Source: Bacteroidales bacterium
GTDB lineage: Bacteria > Bacteroidota > Bacteroidia > Bacteroidales > UBA932
Direction of reading: 5' to 3'
Length of the DNA stretch: 57,891 bases
Assembly: GCA_015060255.1 (NCBI GenBank)
Contig: SUYV01000006.1
Span: forward strand, 1-57,891
Position numbers and translations under genes: made by a program. Below, in pieces: positions 41,569 through 50,538 of this stretch (its first letter is position 1; the number at the start of each line of letters is the position of its first letter). The notes beneath the pieces are model-generated. The model worked only from the letters and a program-made list of their open reading frames with translations, made no database searches and was not told the origin of the DNA.

Positions 41569-44500
41569 CTTACAAGCTCAAAGTCCTGTCTGTGAGGCAT
41601 CTTAGGGTTCTTAGCATAAATTCTGCCGGCTACCTGATAAAGGCCTGATCTGTCTGGTGCGATTGAAGCCTTGTATGTTGCAATACCGTCAGCATATGAC
41701 TCCGGAGCGAACTCATAACGCTCCTGAATATGGAACTTGCCCTTGTTATCGGTTGTCGCGAAGAGAATCTCAACTCCGATTTCCTCTGGATTGAGGTCAC
41801 CGATATTGAGGACGATCTCACCCTCGAATGCATTTCCGATCGCGAACTGGTCGCTGTTTCCGTCAGGAACAACAACAGATACAACCTCTACATTCTTCCA
41901 CTCACGACGAAGCTTCTTCTTCCATGCAGCCATCTCACGTGCCTCGGCGAAGTCATTTGCCACCACTGCTTCATAACGGGCAGACTGAGGTACATAATAC
42001 TGGTTGATATAATCAGTGAGCATACGGTTGGTTGTGAAGTTGCAAGCTACCTGTGCCACACAGTTCTTGATATACTCGATCCAGTCTGATGAGCGGCCAG
42101 TTGAAAGGCTCTTGTTGTAGAATGTAGGAGCGATCTCATTCTCGATGATGTTATAGATTGTTGCAGCATCGAGTTCATCCTGATAGTTCTGGTCATCATA
42201 TGTCCTCTTCATAGGAAGAGCCCATCCGGCACCTGGCTTGTAGCCCTCTACCCACCATCCGTCAAGTACAGAGAAGTGCATTACACCGTTCATTGCAGCC
42301 TTCTCTCCAGATGTTCCTGAAGCCTCGAGCGGACGTGTAGGGTTGTTCATCCATATGTCGACACCCTGTACGAGATACTTCGCTACTGTAATGTCATAGT
42401 TAGGTACGAAAACGATCTTACCGATGAAGCGTGGCTGCTTAGAGATGTCCACGATCATCTTGATGAGATCCTGACCTGCCTTGTCAGCAGGGTGAGCCTT
42501 ACCTGCGAAGAGGAACTGTACAGGCTGCTTAGGATCGTTCACGATCTCAGCAAGTCTGTCAAGGTCACGGAACAGGAGGTGTGCTCTCTTATAAGTAGCG
42601 AAACGGCGCGCAAATCCGATTGTAAGGACGTCGTCACGGAGAGTCTCCTTGATTGTAACCACCTGCTTAGGAGAGTAGTGGCTTGCTGCTGAAGGATCAG
42701 AGAGTCTTCTCTTGACCTCATCGATAAGCTTCTTGCGGAGTGAAGTGCGGATGTTCCATACTTCCTCGTCAGATACCTTATATATACCGTCGAAGCAAGA
42801 CTTGTCATAGTGGTGAGTCTTGAACTCCTCGCCGAATACCTTTGCATGAACCTCCTTCCACTCTGGAGCAGTCCATGTAGGATAGTGAACACCGTTGGTC
42901 ACATAGCTTACGTGGAGCTCCTCAGGGAGATAGCCTGGCCACATGTGGCCGAGGATGTCGCGGCTCACCTCACCATGGAGCCATGAAACTCCGTTCACCT
43001 CCTGCGAGATGTTTGCAGCGAGGATGGACATTGAGAACTTCTCGTTCACGTCTGCACCGTTGTTCTTGCCGAGGCCCATCATGGTCTCCCAGTCGATCTT
43101 GAGACGCTGTGGATAATGTCCGATGTACTTGCGGAGCATTCCCTCATCGAATGCATCGTGTCCTGCAGGAACAGGAGTGTGAGTTGTGAAGAGTGAAGAA
43201 GCCCTTACAACCTCGAGAGCCTCCTGGAACTCGAGATTCTGATCTGAGATGAGCTCGCGGAGACGCTCAAGTCCGATGAATGCAGCGTGTCCCTCGTTGC
43301 AGTGATATACCTGAGGGTCGAAGCCGAGCTTACGGAGAGCACGGATACCGCCGACACCGAGGAGGAGTTCCTGCTTGAGACGGTTCTCCCAGTCTCCACC
43401 ATAGAGGTTATATGTGATAGACCTGTCCTCAGGAAGGTTTTCAGGGATGTCTGTATCGAGTAGGTAAAGCTCTGTACGACCTACATCCACCCTCCAGAGA
43501 CGTGCATTGAGATTACGTCCCGGGAATGCAACGCTTACAGAAACCCAGTTTCCGTTCTCGTCACGAACCGGTGTCGCAGGAATCTTGTTGAAGTCCTGTG
43601 CAACGTCCTCTGCAACCTGCTCACCGTGAGCGGTAAGCTTCTGGTTGAAGTATCCGAAACGATAGAGAAGACCTACGGCAACAAGGTTTGTGTTCATATC
43701 AGATGTCTCCTTGATGTAGTCACCGGCAAGGATACCGAGACCACCTGAGTAGATCTTGAGGGATGTATCAAGACCATACTCCATACAGAAGTATGCCACT
43801 GAAGGAGATGTGCGCTCTGCCTTGAGGGCCATATACTCATTGAACTCATCCATTACCATCTTGAGGTCAGCAAGGAACTTGGTGTCCTTCTCAAGTTTCT
43901 GATATCTCTTGAGGCTTACCTTGTCAAGCATAGCGATAGGATTCTGGCTTGAGGCCTCCCATGCCTGAGGATCAATAGATGCAAAGAGGTTCTTTGCAGA
44001 CTCGTTCCAGCACCACCAAAGGTTCTTGGACAATATTTCGAGGTCTTTAAGTGAATCTGGAAGATGGCGTGTCACGATGACGCTGTTCCAGGTTGGCTGA
44101 TTAACTTCAAATTTTCTATATTCCATGTTTCTTTCGTTTCTGGTCGACGGATAAGAACCACCGACAGATATTAATTTCTCTAAAGCTTTTGAATATGCTT
44201 CCTTATAATATACTATATTGTTCTCCCAAAGAGCTATATCCGATACCTCCTTGGCATTCTGCATATATTTCCTTCTGCTGTCCTTGCGGAGCGAAGCGAT
44301 CTCTATCATGCGCTGAGCCACACCGTCAACCACCTCAAAGTAGTTGGCATCGGTTCTGTCAAGCACTGTGATGCCAGGATGCTTCTTTCCATAATGTGTA
44401 CGTACCCAGAGGCCGAAACCGGCAAGTGTCGTAGTAAGGGTAGGAACCCTGAATGCCAGACTCTCGAGCGGAGTATATCCCCATGGCTCATAGTATGAAG

Positions 44501-45797
44501 GGAACAGAGTGAGGTCAAGACCTGAAAGAAGATCATAATAGGTCATGTTGAACACTCCGTCATTGCCATTGAGATATGAAGGGATGAAGTATACCTTCAC
44601 CTTGTCTCCTGCAGCATTGTTGAAGTTCAGTTCATTGAGTCTTCTGGTCACATTGTCATACTCAGGATTCATCAGATAATGTGAAGACCTGGTGACATAT
44701 GTCGAACCGTTACCGTTGAGCTTAGCGAGCAGCTGCTTGTCAGGTCCGTTGTGTCCTGAAGGAATCATTATGAATGCGTGAACGCACTTACCCTTGAAAT
44801 CAGTATGGTTAAGTTTGTCAAGAGCATCAATGAACACATCGATACCCTTGTTCTTCCATTCGTAACGTCCTCCGATTCCAACAAGCACGGCATTCTCCGG
44901 CACCTCCTCGCCGCACATTGCAGATGCAACCGTAACAAGTCTCTGCCTTGCCTTATCACGAAGAACGATATACTCCTCATCTGTAGCAGGTGTGAAGCTC
45001 GGTTCGAATCCGTTAGGGGTCACGACATCCACAGGCCTGCCAAGGAACTGGCGGCACTCCTGCGCAGTTATGTCACTGACTGTAGTGAAGATGTCACTGT
45101 TCTGGGCAGCCTTCTTCTCGAGAGAATGGCGTGCCACAACATTGAACTGTCTGGCTTTCTCATCTGCATTGTAGCTGAGAATTCCATCATAAAGAGGCAG
45201 GTTGTTTCCTGCGATACATCTTCCGATCACTGTAGCATGTGTCGTGAAGACGGTAGCGATCGGCACGTTTGCCGACTTGAGATAAAGAAGTCCTGTTCCA
45301 GTCATCCACTCGTGGAACTGAGCCACGATCTTGTCAGACGGATCGAGATTGAAGCGATAGAAACTCTCGATAACCCTTCCGGCTGCATATCCGAAAAGGG
45401 CAGACTCCCTGTAGTCCCAGTTGCCTGTCAACGAATCCACTCCGAATTTCTTCCAGAAATCGGTAAGTATTTCATTCTGACGGGTCAGGAACTGTTTGAA
45501 ATCCACGAGGATTGCGGTAGGCTTTCCTGGCACGTTCCATCTTCCGATACGGACTCTGAGTCCCTCTGCGGCCGCCTGGATACGCCAAGCCCTGTACAAT
45601 GTAGGATCCTCGATGAAATCAGGATTGCTTTCAGTGTCCATCCACACATCAGGCCCCACCATGATGTGACGCCTTCTGAACTCACTCTTGAGATAAAGGG
45701 ATTTGGTAGCGATCACCGTGTAGATGCCGCCTACCTTGTTACACACTTCCCAACTAACTTCAAACAGATAATCCGGTTTGATAATTTCTGTTTTCAT
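41559..45797 (-). CDS. Glycogen synthase (GT3-type) fused to alpha-glucan phosphorylase (GT35)
   Basis: The 1412-residue protein joins two normally separate enzymes. Residues 1 to about 545 are a eukaryote-type glycogen synthase (VSWEVCNKVGGIYTVI start, FTTHATVIGR, FPSYYEPWGYTPLE). From M558 (MEYRKFEVNQ) to the end is an alpha-glucan phosphorylase of 855 residues with YSGGLGILAGD, TNGVH and the PLP-lysine motif GTSGEKAAMNG. The linker is only about 12 residues. One enzyme adds and the other removes glucose from glycogen, so both activities are held at one site. Internal initiation at M558 is possible. It opens the downstream half of the glycogen cluster. Confidence 0.93.
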   Translation of the reverse strand: MKTEIIKPDYLFEVSWEVCNKVGGIYTVIATKSLYLKSEFRRRHIMVGPDVWMDTESNPDFIEDPTLYRAWRIQAAAEGLRVRIGRWNVPGKPTAILVDFKQFLTRQNEILTDFWKKFGVDSLTGNWDYRESALFGYAAGRVIESFYRFNLDPSDKIVAQFHEWMTGTGLLYLKSANVPIATVFTTHATVIGRCIAGNNLPLYDGILSYNADEKARQFNVVARHSLEKKAAQNSDIFTTVSDITAQECRQFLGRPVDVVTPNGFEPSFTPATDEEYIVLRDKARQRLVTVASAMCGEEVPENAVLVGIGGRYEWKNKGIDVFIDALDKLNHTDFKGKCVHAFIMIPSGHNGPDKQLLAKLNGNGSTYVTRSSHYLMNPEYDNVTRRLNELNFNNAAGDKVKVYFIPSYLNGNDGVFNMTYYDLLSGLDLTLFPSYYEPWGYTPLESLAFRVPTLTTTLAGFGLWVRTHYGKKHPGITVLDRTDANYFEVVDGVAQRMIEIASLRKDSRRKYMQNAKEVSDIALWENNIVYYKEAYSKALEKLISVGGSYPSTRNERNMEYRKFEVNQPTWNSVIVTRHLPDSLKDLEILSKNLWWCWNESAKNLFASIDPQAWEASSQNPIAMLDKVSLKRYQKLEKDTKFLADLKMVMDEFNEYMALKAERTSPSVAYFCMEYGLDTSLKIYSGGLGILAGDYIKETSDMNTNLVAVGLLYRFGYFNQKLTAHGEQVAEDVAQDFNKIPATPVRDENGNWVSVSVAFPGRNLNARLWRVDVGRTELYLLDTDIPENLPEDRSITYNLYGGDWENRLKQELLLGVGGIRALRKLGFDPQVYHCNEGHAAFIGLERLRELISDQNLEFQEALEVVRASSLFTTHTPVPAGHDAFDEGMLRKYIGHYPQRLKIDWETMMGLGKNNGADVNEKFSMSILAANISQEVNGVSWLHGEVSRDILGHMWPGYLPEELHVSYVTNGVHYPTWTAPEWKEVHAKVFGEEFKTHHYDKSCFDGIYKVSDEEVWNIRTSLRKKLIDEVKRRLSDPSAASHYSPKQVVTIKETLRDDVLTIGFARRFATYKRAHLLFRDLDRLAEIVNDPKQPVQFLFAGKAHPADKAGQDLIKMIVDISKQPRFIGKIVFVPNYDITVAKYLVQGVDIWMNNPTRPLEASGTSGEKAAMNGVMHFSVLDGWWVEGYKPGAGWALPMKRTYDDQNYQDELDAATIYNIIENEIAPTFYNKSLSTGRSSDWIEYIKNCVAQVACNFTTNRMLTDYINQYYVPQSARYEAVVANDFAEAREMAAWKKKLRREWKNVEVVSVVVPDGNSDQFAIGNAFEGEIVLNIGDLNPEEIGVEILFATTDNKGKFHIQERYEFAPESYADGIATYKASIAPDRSGLYQVAGRIYAKNPKMPHRQDFELVRWL

Positions 45798-45821
45798 CTG
45801 TTAAATAAATTTACTTAGTTA

Positions 45822-45858
45822 CCCCGGTCGGAATCCTTATTTCGGAATCCGCCCGGGG
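45822..45858. repeat. Hairpin with internal direct repeat
   Basis: CCCCGG-N25-CCGGGG, with two copies of TCGGAATCC (45828-45836 and 45842-45850) inside, lies between the fused glycogen gene and the GH57 gene. It may be an RNA processing or termination element, or a mobile repeat. Confidence 0.4.
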
Positions 45859-45877
45859 AAATATATTTAGATTTCTC

Positions 45878-45901
45878 CATTCGCTTCGCTCGGTCGGAAT
45901 G
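45878..45901 (+). repeat. Interspersed hairpin repeat (REP-like) before GH57 stop
   Basis: CATTC-N14-GAATG, followed by ACATCTGTCATC, belongs to the same set as 33496, 40656 and 52752. Confidence 0.4.
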
Positions 45902-45935
45902 ACATCTGTCATCTTGAGCGAATTCGAGAGATCTC

Positions 45936-47261
45936 CTATTTCTTGGTAGTCTTCTTTGCCGCAGGCTTCTTAGCCTTTGGCGCAGCAGCCTTTGCCTTCG
46001 GAGCAGCCTTTACTGTCTTCTTTGCTGCGGCCTTCTTAGGTTTTGCGGGTGCAAAGTTAACATCTGAAACGGAAATTGCATCATCAACTCGCAAAATAAA
46101 ATCACTTAAAACGTTCATATAGTTGATAAACGCCTCATATGGAGTATCATACGGGTTGAAATATTTATGCACAGCTCCGTCTGAGAAGAACTTTGTACAC
46201 ATATAATAGAAGTGGTCGCTCTCCTGAAGGTGACCGAAGTCGGCCCAAAGAGATTCGTCATTGAGGAGACCGAGCTTCTCTACCTGATCATAGAGCTTGT
46301 TGAACGCATCGTTCTGGAGCTCGTTACCGAGCCATGCAGTGACGTCACGCTCCTCGTCTGCCCATGAGATAGGGTCCATCACGTCAAGGTCACCTACCGG
46401 ACGATGCTTCTTGGCAGCCTCAGATGGAGTAACGAACTCGAACTCACCATCTCTGAGGACTTCCTCAGGGAAGTATCTCATAAAGTCAAAGATGCCGCTT
46501 GATGCCTTCTGGTGCTCTCCGAATGTCTCATAGTCCATGAAGAGGTTCACGATCTCATCATTCTGGGCAGAAGCCTTCACCCAAGAGAGGTATTTCTCAC
46601 CTGTGAGCGGCCAGTCTGACCATCCCCTGTCTGAGAAACGGAATGCTATGTCGTCGCTGAGGCTTGAGTTCTTGAGAAGAAGCTTAAGCTTAGGTGCAGT
46701 AGCTCCGCTGTATACGAAGTTAGGGCTCTTCCATCCGAGGATGTGCTTTGCGCCTTCTGTAAGCATTGTCTTGAATCCCATCTCGTATACCATCTCGCCG
46801 ATTGCGTCTGAATAGATGAGCTCAGTATTGCGGAACGCCTTTGGAGTCACGCCGAAGTAGTGCTCGATGGCAGCCTTGTGCTTGAGCACCTGATGCTTGA
46901 ACTCTGCCTCTGAAGCAAGAGCTGCAAGAGAGTGATAGTAAGTCTCTGAAAGGAACTCCACGCATCCTGTCTGAGCGAGCTTGCGGAAGCTCTCGATCAC
47001 TTCAGGAGCATATCTGTCAAACTGCTCGAGGACTGTACCTGAGATCGAGAATGCCACCTTGAATGCGCCCTTGTTCGCCTCGATGAGGTCAAGAAGGAGA
47101 GCGTTCATAGGGAGATAGCACTTCTGCGCTACTCTGCGAAGAATGGTCCTGTTAGCGAAATCGTCATAGTAATGCGAATCCTTTCCGATGTCAAAGAATC
47201 TGTATAGCCTCAACCTTGCAGGCTGATGTACCTGAAAATACAGACATATACTCTTTTTCAT
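45936..47261 (-). CDS. GH57 alpha-glucan hydrolase/transferase with histone-like C-terminal tail
   Basis: The 441-residue protein has a GH57 barrel: HQPARL near the start, the likely nucleophile in RNTELIYS (about 143-150) and the acid in DYETFGEH (about 243-250). It would act on glycogen or maltodextrin. After residue 400 comes a 37-residue tail almost entirely of Ala, Lys, Pro and Thr (ending PAAKKTTKK), resembling histone H1-type tails. The tail is not part of the GH57 fold and could anchor the enzyme to polyanions or other proteins. It lies between the GT4 gene and the fused gene. Confidence 0.92.
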   Translation of the reverse strand: MKKSICLYFQVHQPARLRLYRFFDIGKDSHYYDDFANRTILRRVAQKCYLPMNALLLDLIEANKGAFKVAFSISGTVLEQFDRYAPEVIESFRKLAQTGCVEFLSETYYHSLAALASEAEFKHQVLKHKAAIEHYFGVTPKAFRNTELIYSDAIGEMVYEMGFKTMLTEGAKHILGWKSPNFVYSGATAPKLKLLLKNSSLSDDIAFRFSDRGWSDWPLTGEKYLSWVKASAQNDEIVNLFMDYETFGEHQKASSGIFDFMRYFPEEVLRDGEFEFVTPSEAAKKHRPVGDLDVMDPISWADEERDVTAWLGNELQNDAFNKLYDQVEKLGLLNDESLWADFGHLQESDHFYYMCTKFFSDGAVHKYFNPYDTPYEAFINYMNVLSDFILRVDDAISVSDVNFAPAKPKKAAAKKTVKAAPKAKAAAPKAKKPAAKKTTKK

Positions 47262-47275
47262 AATATTTGGTTAAT

Positions 47276-48571
47276 TTAGTTTTTGTCAATTACTTCCTGA
47301 TAAATACCCTTGATCTTTGCGGCAACATCATTCCACTTGATGCTGTTCACCTCGTCATAGCCGCAACGCGCAGCGAGCTGCGAGATTGCAGGATACTGGA
47401 GGAGGCCGTAGATCGCGTCAGACATCGCGTCGACATCCCAGAAGTCCACCTTGAGGGCATACTTGAGGATCTCAGCGCAGCCTGACTGCTTTGAAATGAT
47501 GGACGGCACGTTGGTCTGCATAGCCTCAAGCGGCGAGATGCCGAAAGGCTCAGAGATCGAAGGCATCACATATACATCCGACAGCGCAAACATCTTGTGC
47601 ACCTCCTTTCCGCGGAGGAAGCCGGTGAAATGGAACCTGTCGGAAATGCCCAGACGTGCGACGTGGCGGATACATCTGTTGAGCATGTCACCGCTGCCGG
47701 CCATCACGAAGCGCACGTTGTTGCACCTCTTGAGGACCTTTGCCGCAGCCTCGATGAAATACTCAGGACCTTTCTGATAAGTAACGCGTCCGAGGAAGGT
47801 AACGACCTTCTCCTTCACGTTCCTCTCGACCTCGAGCTTCTCGCGTCCGCTGAAGTCTACGGCATTGTGTACTGCCACCACCTTATCAGGATCGATTCCG
47901 TAACGGTTGATGCAGATGTTTCTTGTAAGTTCGCTCACAGCCATCACCTTGTCTGCAGCCATCATACCCTTTGTCTCAAGGTCTACCACTCGTGTATCGA
48001 CCTGATCGTCGCTTGCACGGTCGTATGATGTTGCATGCATGTGGACAACGAGCGGCTTGCCTGTGAGCTGCTTTGCAGCGATTCCGGCAAGATAAGTAAG
48101 CCAGTCATGGGCGTGGATAACGTCGAACTGGTCCTTGTACTGCATCGCTATGGTCGCACCGACCATAGCATAGCGTGCAACCTCTTCCATGAGGTTCGCA
48201 CCGTATTTTCCGGAGAATTTATATTTCTGGCCATACTGCACACGGAAACTCTTGATCTGTCTCTTGCGCTCCTCCTCGACCATTGTCTTGAAGTCATGAG
48301 GATCCACGTAAGGGACCATGTTTGTTCCGATATGCACGAACTGAACCTTACCGAGGAACTCGTCTACGGTCGCGCTGACTGTATCTATAGCCACGTCGCT
48401 GGCGTTGATGATCTTCACAGCGCTCTCGTCCTCGTCACCCGAAGCCGAAGGCATCACGAAGAGCACATCCACATCATTGTAGGCAAGACCCTTGGTCATT
48501 CCGTAGCAGGCTGTACCCAGACCGCCTGCGATATGAGGAGGGAACTCCCATCCAAACATCAATACTCTCAT
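47276..48571 (-). CDS. GT4 glycosyltransferase of the glycogen cluster
   Basis: The 431-residue GT-B enzyme starts with FGWEFPPHIAGGLG, the GT4 signature, and has IHAHDWLT, VAVHNAVD, FLGRVTYQKG and the C-terminal EPFGISPLEAM nucleotide-sugar site (about 340-350). It probably extends or primes alpha-glucan together with its neighbours. The sugar donor is not visible. It starts 3 nt after the debranching enzyme gene. A general cell-envelope GT4 is the alternative. Confidence 0.9.
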   Translation of the reverse strand: MRVLMFGWEFPPHIAGGLGTACYGMTKGLAYNDVDVLFVMPSASGDEDESAVKIINASDVAIDTVSATVDEFLGKVQFVHIGTNMVPYVDPHDFKTMVEEERKRQIKSFRVQYGQKYKFSGKYGANLMEEVARYAMVGATIAMQYKDQFDVIHAHDWLTYLAGIAAKQLTGKPLVVHMHATSYDRASDDQVDTRVVDLETKGMMAADKVMAVSELTRNICINRYGIDPDKVVAVHNAVDFSGREKLEVERNVKEKVVTFLGRVTYQKGPEYFIEAAAKVLKRCNNVRFVMAGSGDMLNRCIRHVARLGISDRFHFTGFLRGKEVHKMFALSDVYVMPSISEPFGISPLEAMQTNVPSIISKQSGCAEILKYALKVDFWDVDAMSDAIYGLLQYPAISQLAARCGYDEVNSIKWNDVAAKIKGIYQEVIDKN

Positions 48572-48574
48572 TGC

Positions 48575-50512
48575 TTAGTCCTCCTTCTTATATTGGTTCA
48601 TAACATATGCGATATGCAGGAGAGCGGCCGTGCTCATCGCAGAAGCGATCGCACCGTGCGGCTCGTGTGGAGGGTCTCCGTCATAAAGCTCGGAGAATGC
48701 TCCTACACCATGCTTGCTGATGTCCTCGAAGAATCCTTCTACGAGATATTTCGCTCTTCCATAGAATGTCGAGCCCATCATCCTGAAGCAGAGGTCGATG
48801 TATGGAGCGAGGAGGTCAGGGAAAGCGCAGCCCTGGTGGTATGCCAGGTCGCGGTCGATCTGTGATCCCTCGTATACGCCTCTGTAAGCCTCGTTTCTTG
48901 GCGAGAGCGACCTCAGTCCCCTCTTGGTGAGAAGTTCGTCATTTATAGTCATTACTATTGATGAGATGATCTCGTCGTCTACAGGACAATACTCCAGATA
49001 TGCAGGGATGAGCATGTTAGGTCTTACCGCCTGGCCTGCCGGTCCGTTGCCCACATAGTCCACGAGGTAGCCCCACTCCTCTCTCCAGAATGTTGGCTGG
49101 AAGTTTTCCTTCACGAGATCGCGTACAGGACTCCAGCGCTCTACGAATGCGCTCTTCTTAGGTCCGTACTTGTTCTCCATGTCTATCGCGAAGCAGAGGG
49201 CGTTGTACCAGTATGCGTTTGTCTCCACCTGGTAGCCTGCTCTCTCTGTCACAGGATTTCCATATACATAGGCGTTCATCCAAGAAAGCGCCACGCCGTC
49301 CATCTGCGCCCAGAGGAGTCCGTTAGGATGCATTGCAATCTCCTTTCTGCAGCCAGGGGCGTAGCTCTCGATGATCTTCTTGAGAGTCTCGCCGTATTTC
49401 TTCCATATCTGCTTCTCCTTGCCGCTGAAGCGGATGTACTGCTGGATAGTGTCAGTCAGTCTCAGCGGAGCCTCGCACTGTGTGGTGCGGCGGAAGAGAC
49501 GGTCCTGTTCATCCTCGATGAGAGTATCGAGAATCTTCTCGAATTCCTCGCAGTCGCCGTTTGCGTAAAGGGTAAGACCCGGGAGAGAAGCTATGGTCTC
49601 GCGGAGAAGACCTGTCTCAAGCCAAGAGTAGCCGGCATTGATGCGTGCCTTGCCGTTTGCATGACACTTGAACATCTCGGCATTGTGTCTGAGGAGGTCA
49701 TAGTGATCCTCGATGACATCCATCTTCTTGAGAGTGTCGGTGAACTTTCTCTTCAGGCCCTTAGGGTTGATTTCGTTTACTGATGCAGAGAACACTACTG
49801 AATCACCTGGCTTCATCTCGAGCGAGAAGATGCCGGGAACGAAAAGGTCCTCCCTGCAGTCGAATCCGCGGCGGTACTCGTCTGAGTAGGTCACACCGCT
49901 GTACCAATATGGCTGATACTTGAATGCCGACTGTCCCGAAATCTGCATGTTGAGATAAGGGAAGCCATTGTAAAGTCTGAATGCGACACCGCCGTCAACC
50001 TCGTCATATCCTGTATATGCCTCAGGATTCTGGCTGGTAAGGCTGTGAACGCTTCTGAACGCAAGGAAAGGCTTCAGCATAAGCGTAAGCTTTGACGGAG
50101 CCTCAAGCAACTCGTACTTGATGAGCACCTGATCGTTGTCAGGAACCATCATGATAGTCTTAGTGAACAGGATTCCTCCGACCTTATAGGTCACTACAGG
50201 CACAGGGTTCATGTCGAAATCCACGATATACTTATGTCCCTTAGGATCATAAGTGTCGCCGTAGCAGTGGATGCCGAGGTTGAACTGCTTGCCTCGGAGG
50301 ACCAGACTTTCATCCAGGGCGGACAGCAGCATGTACTTTCCGCCACCCAGCTCATCAACAGGGACTGCAAGCAGTCCGTGATAGCGTCTCGTATTGCAGG
50401 TCACGATGGACGTGTTGCAGTACGCTCCTGTCTCATTCGCAGCGATGATCTCACGCTTGAGCGAATATTCCAGGTTGACAAGCTCGGACTTGTTGAATTT
50501 AAGAAAAGCCAT
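48575..50512 (-). CDS. Glycogen debranching enzyme (GH133-type)
   Basis: The 645-residue protein has a GDE-type N-terminal beta domain (about 1-235: CNTSIVTCNTRRYHGLL, VHSLTSQNPEAY) and a C-terminal (alpha/alpha)6 domain (250-645) with GYSWLETGLLRET, ANGDCEEF and PEAYRG-like RNEAYRGVYEGSQIDRD. It removes alpha-1,6 branch stubs during glycogen breakdown. The gene follows glgB by 26 nt. Confidence 0.92.
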   Translation of the reverse strand: MAFLKFNKSELVNLEYSLKREIIAANETGAYCNTSIVTCNTRRYHGLLAVPVDELGGGKYMLLSALDESLVLRGKQFNLGIHCYGDTYDPKGHKYIVDFDMNPVPVVTYKVGGILFTKTIMMVPDNDQVLIKYELLEAPSKLTLMLKPFLAFRSVHSLTSQNPEAYTGYDEVDGGVAFRLYNGFPYLNMQISGQSAFKYQPYWYSGVTYSDEYRRGFDCREDLFVPGIFSLEMKPGDSVVFSASVNEINPKGLKRKFTDTLKKMDVIEDHYDLLRHNAEMFKCHANGKARINAGYSWLETGLLRETIASLPGLTLYANGDCEEFEKILDTLIEDEQDRLFRRTTQCEAPLRLTDTIQQYIRFSGKEKQIWKKYGETLKKIIESYAPGCRKEIAMHPNGLLWAQMDGVALSWMNAYVYGNPVTERAGYQVETNAYWYNALCFAIDMENKYGPKKSAFVERWSPVRDLVKENFQPTFWREEWGYLVDYVGNGPAGQAVRPNMLIPAYLEYCPVDDEIISSIVMTINDELLTKRGLRSLSPRNEAYRGVYEGSQIDRDLAYHQGCAFPDLLAPYIDLCFRMMGSTFYGRAKYLVEGFFEDISKHGVGAFSELYDGDPPHEPHGAIASAMSTAALLHIAYVMNQYKKED

Positions 50513-50538
50513 ATAAATATGTGTTTAGTTAACCTTTG

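Noticed and set aside
44778..45818. A 346-residue frame antisense to the glycogen synthase half
   Set aside because: It is the shadow of the GC-rich coding frame on the other strand; the synthase frame carries all family motifs.
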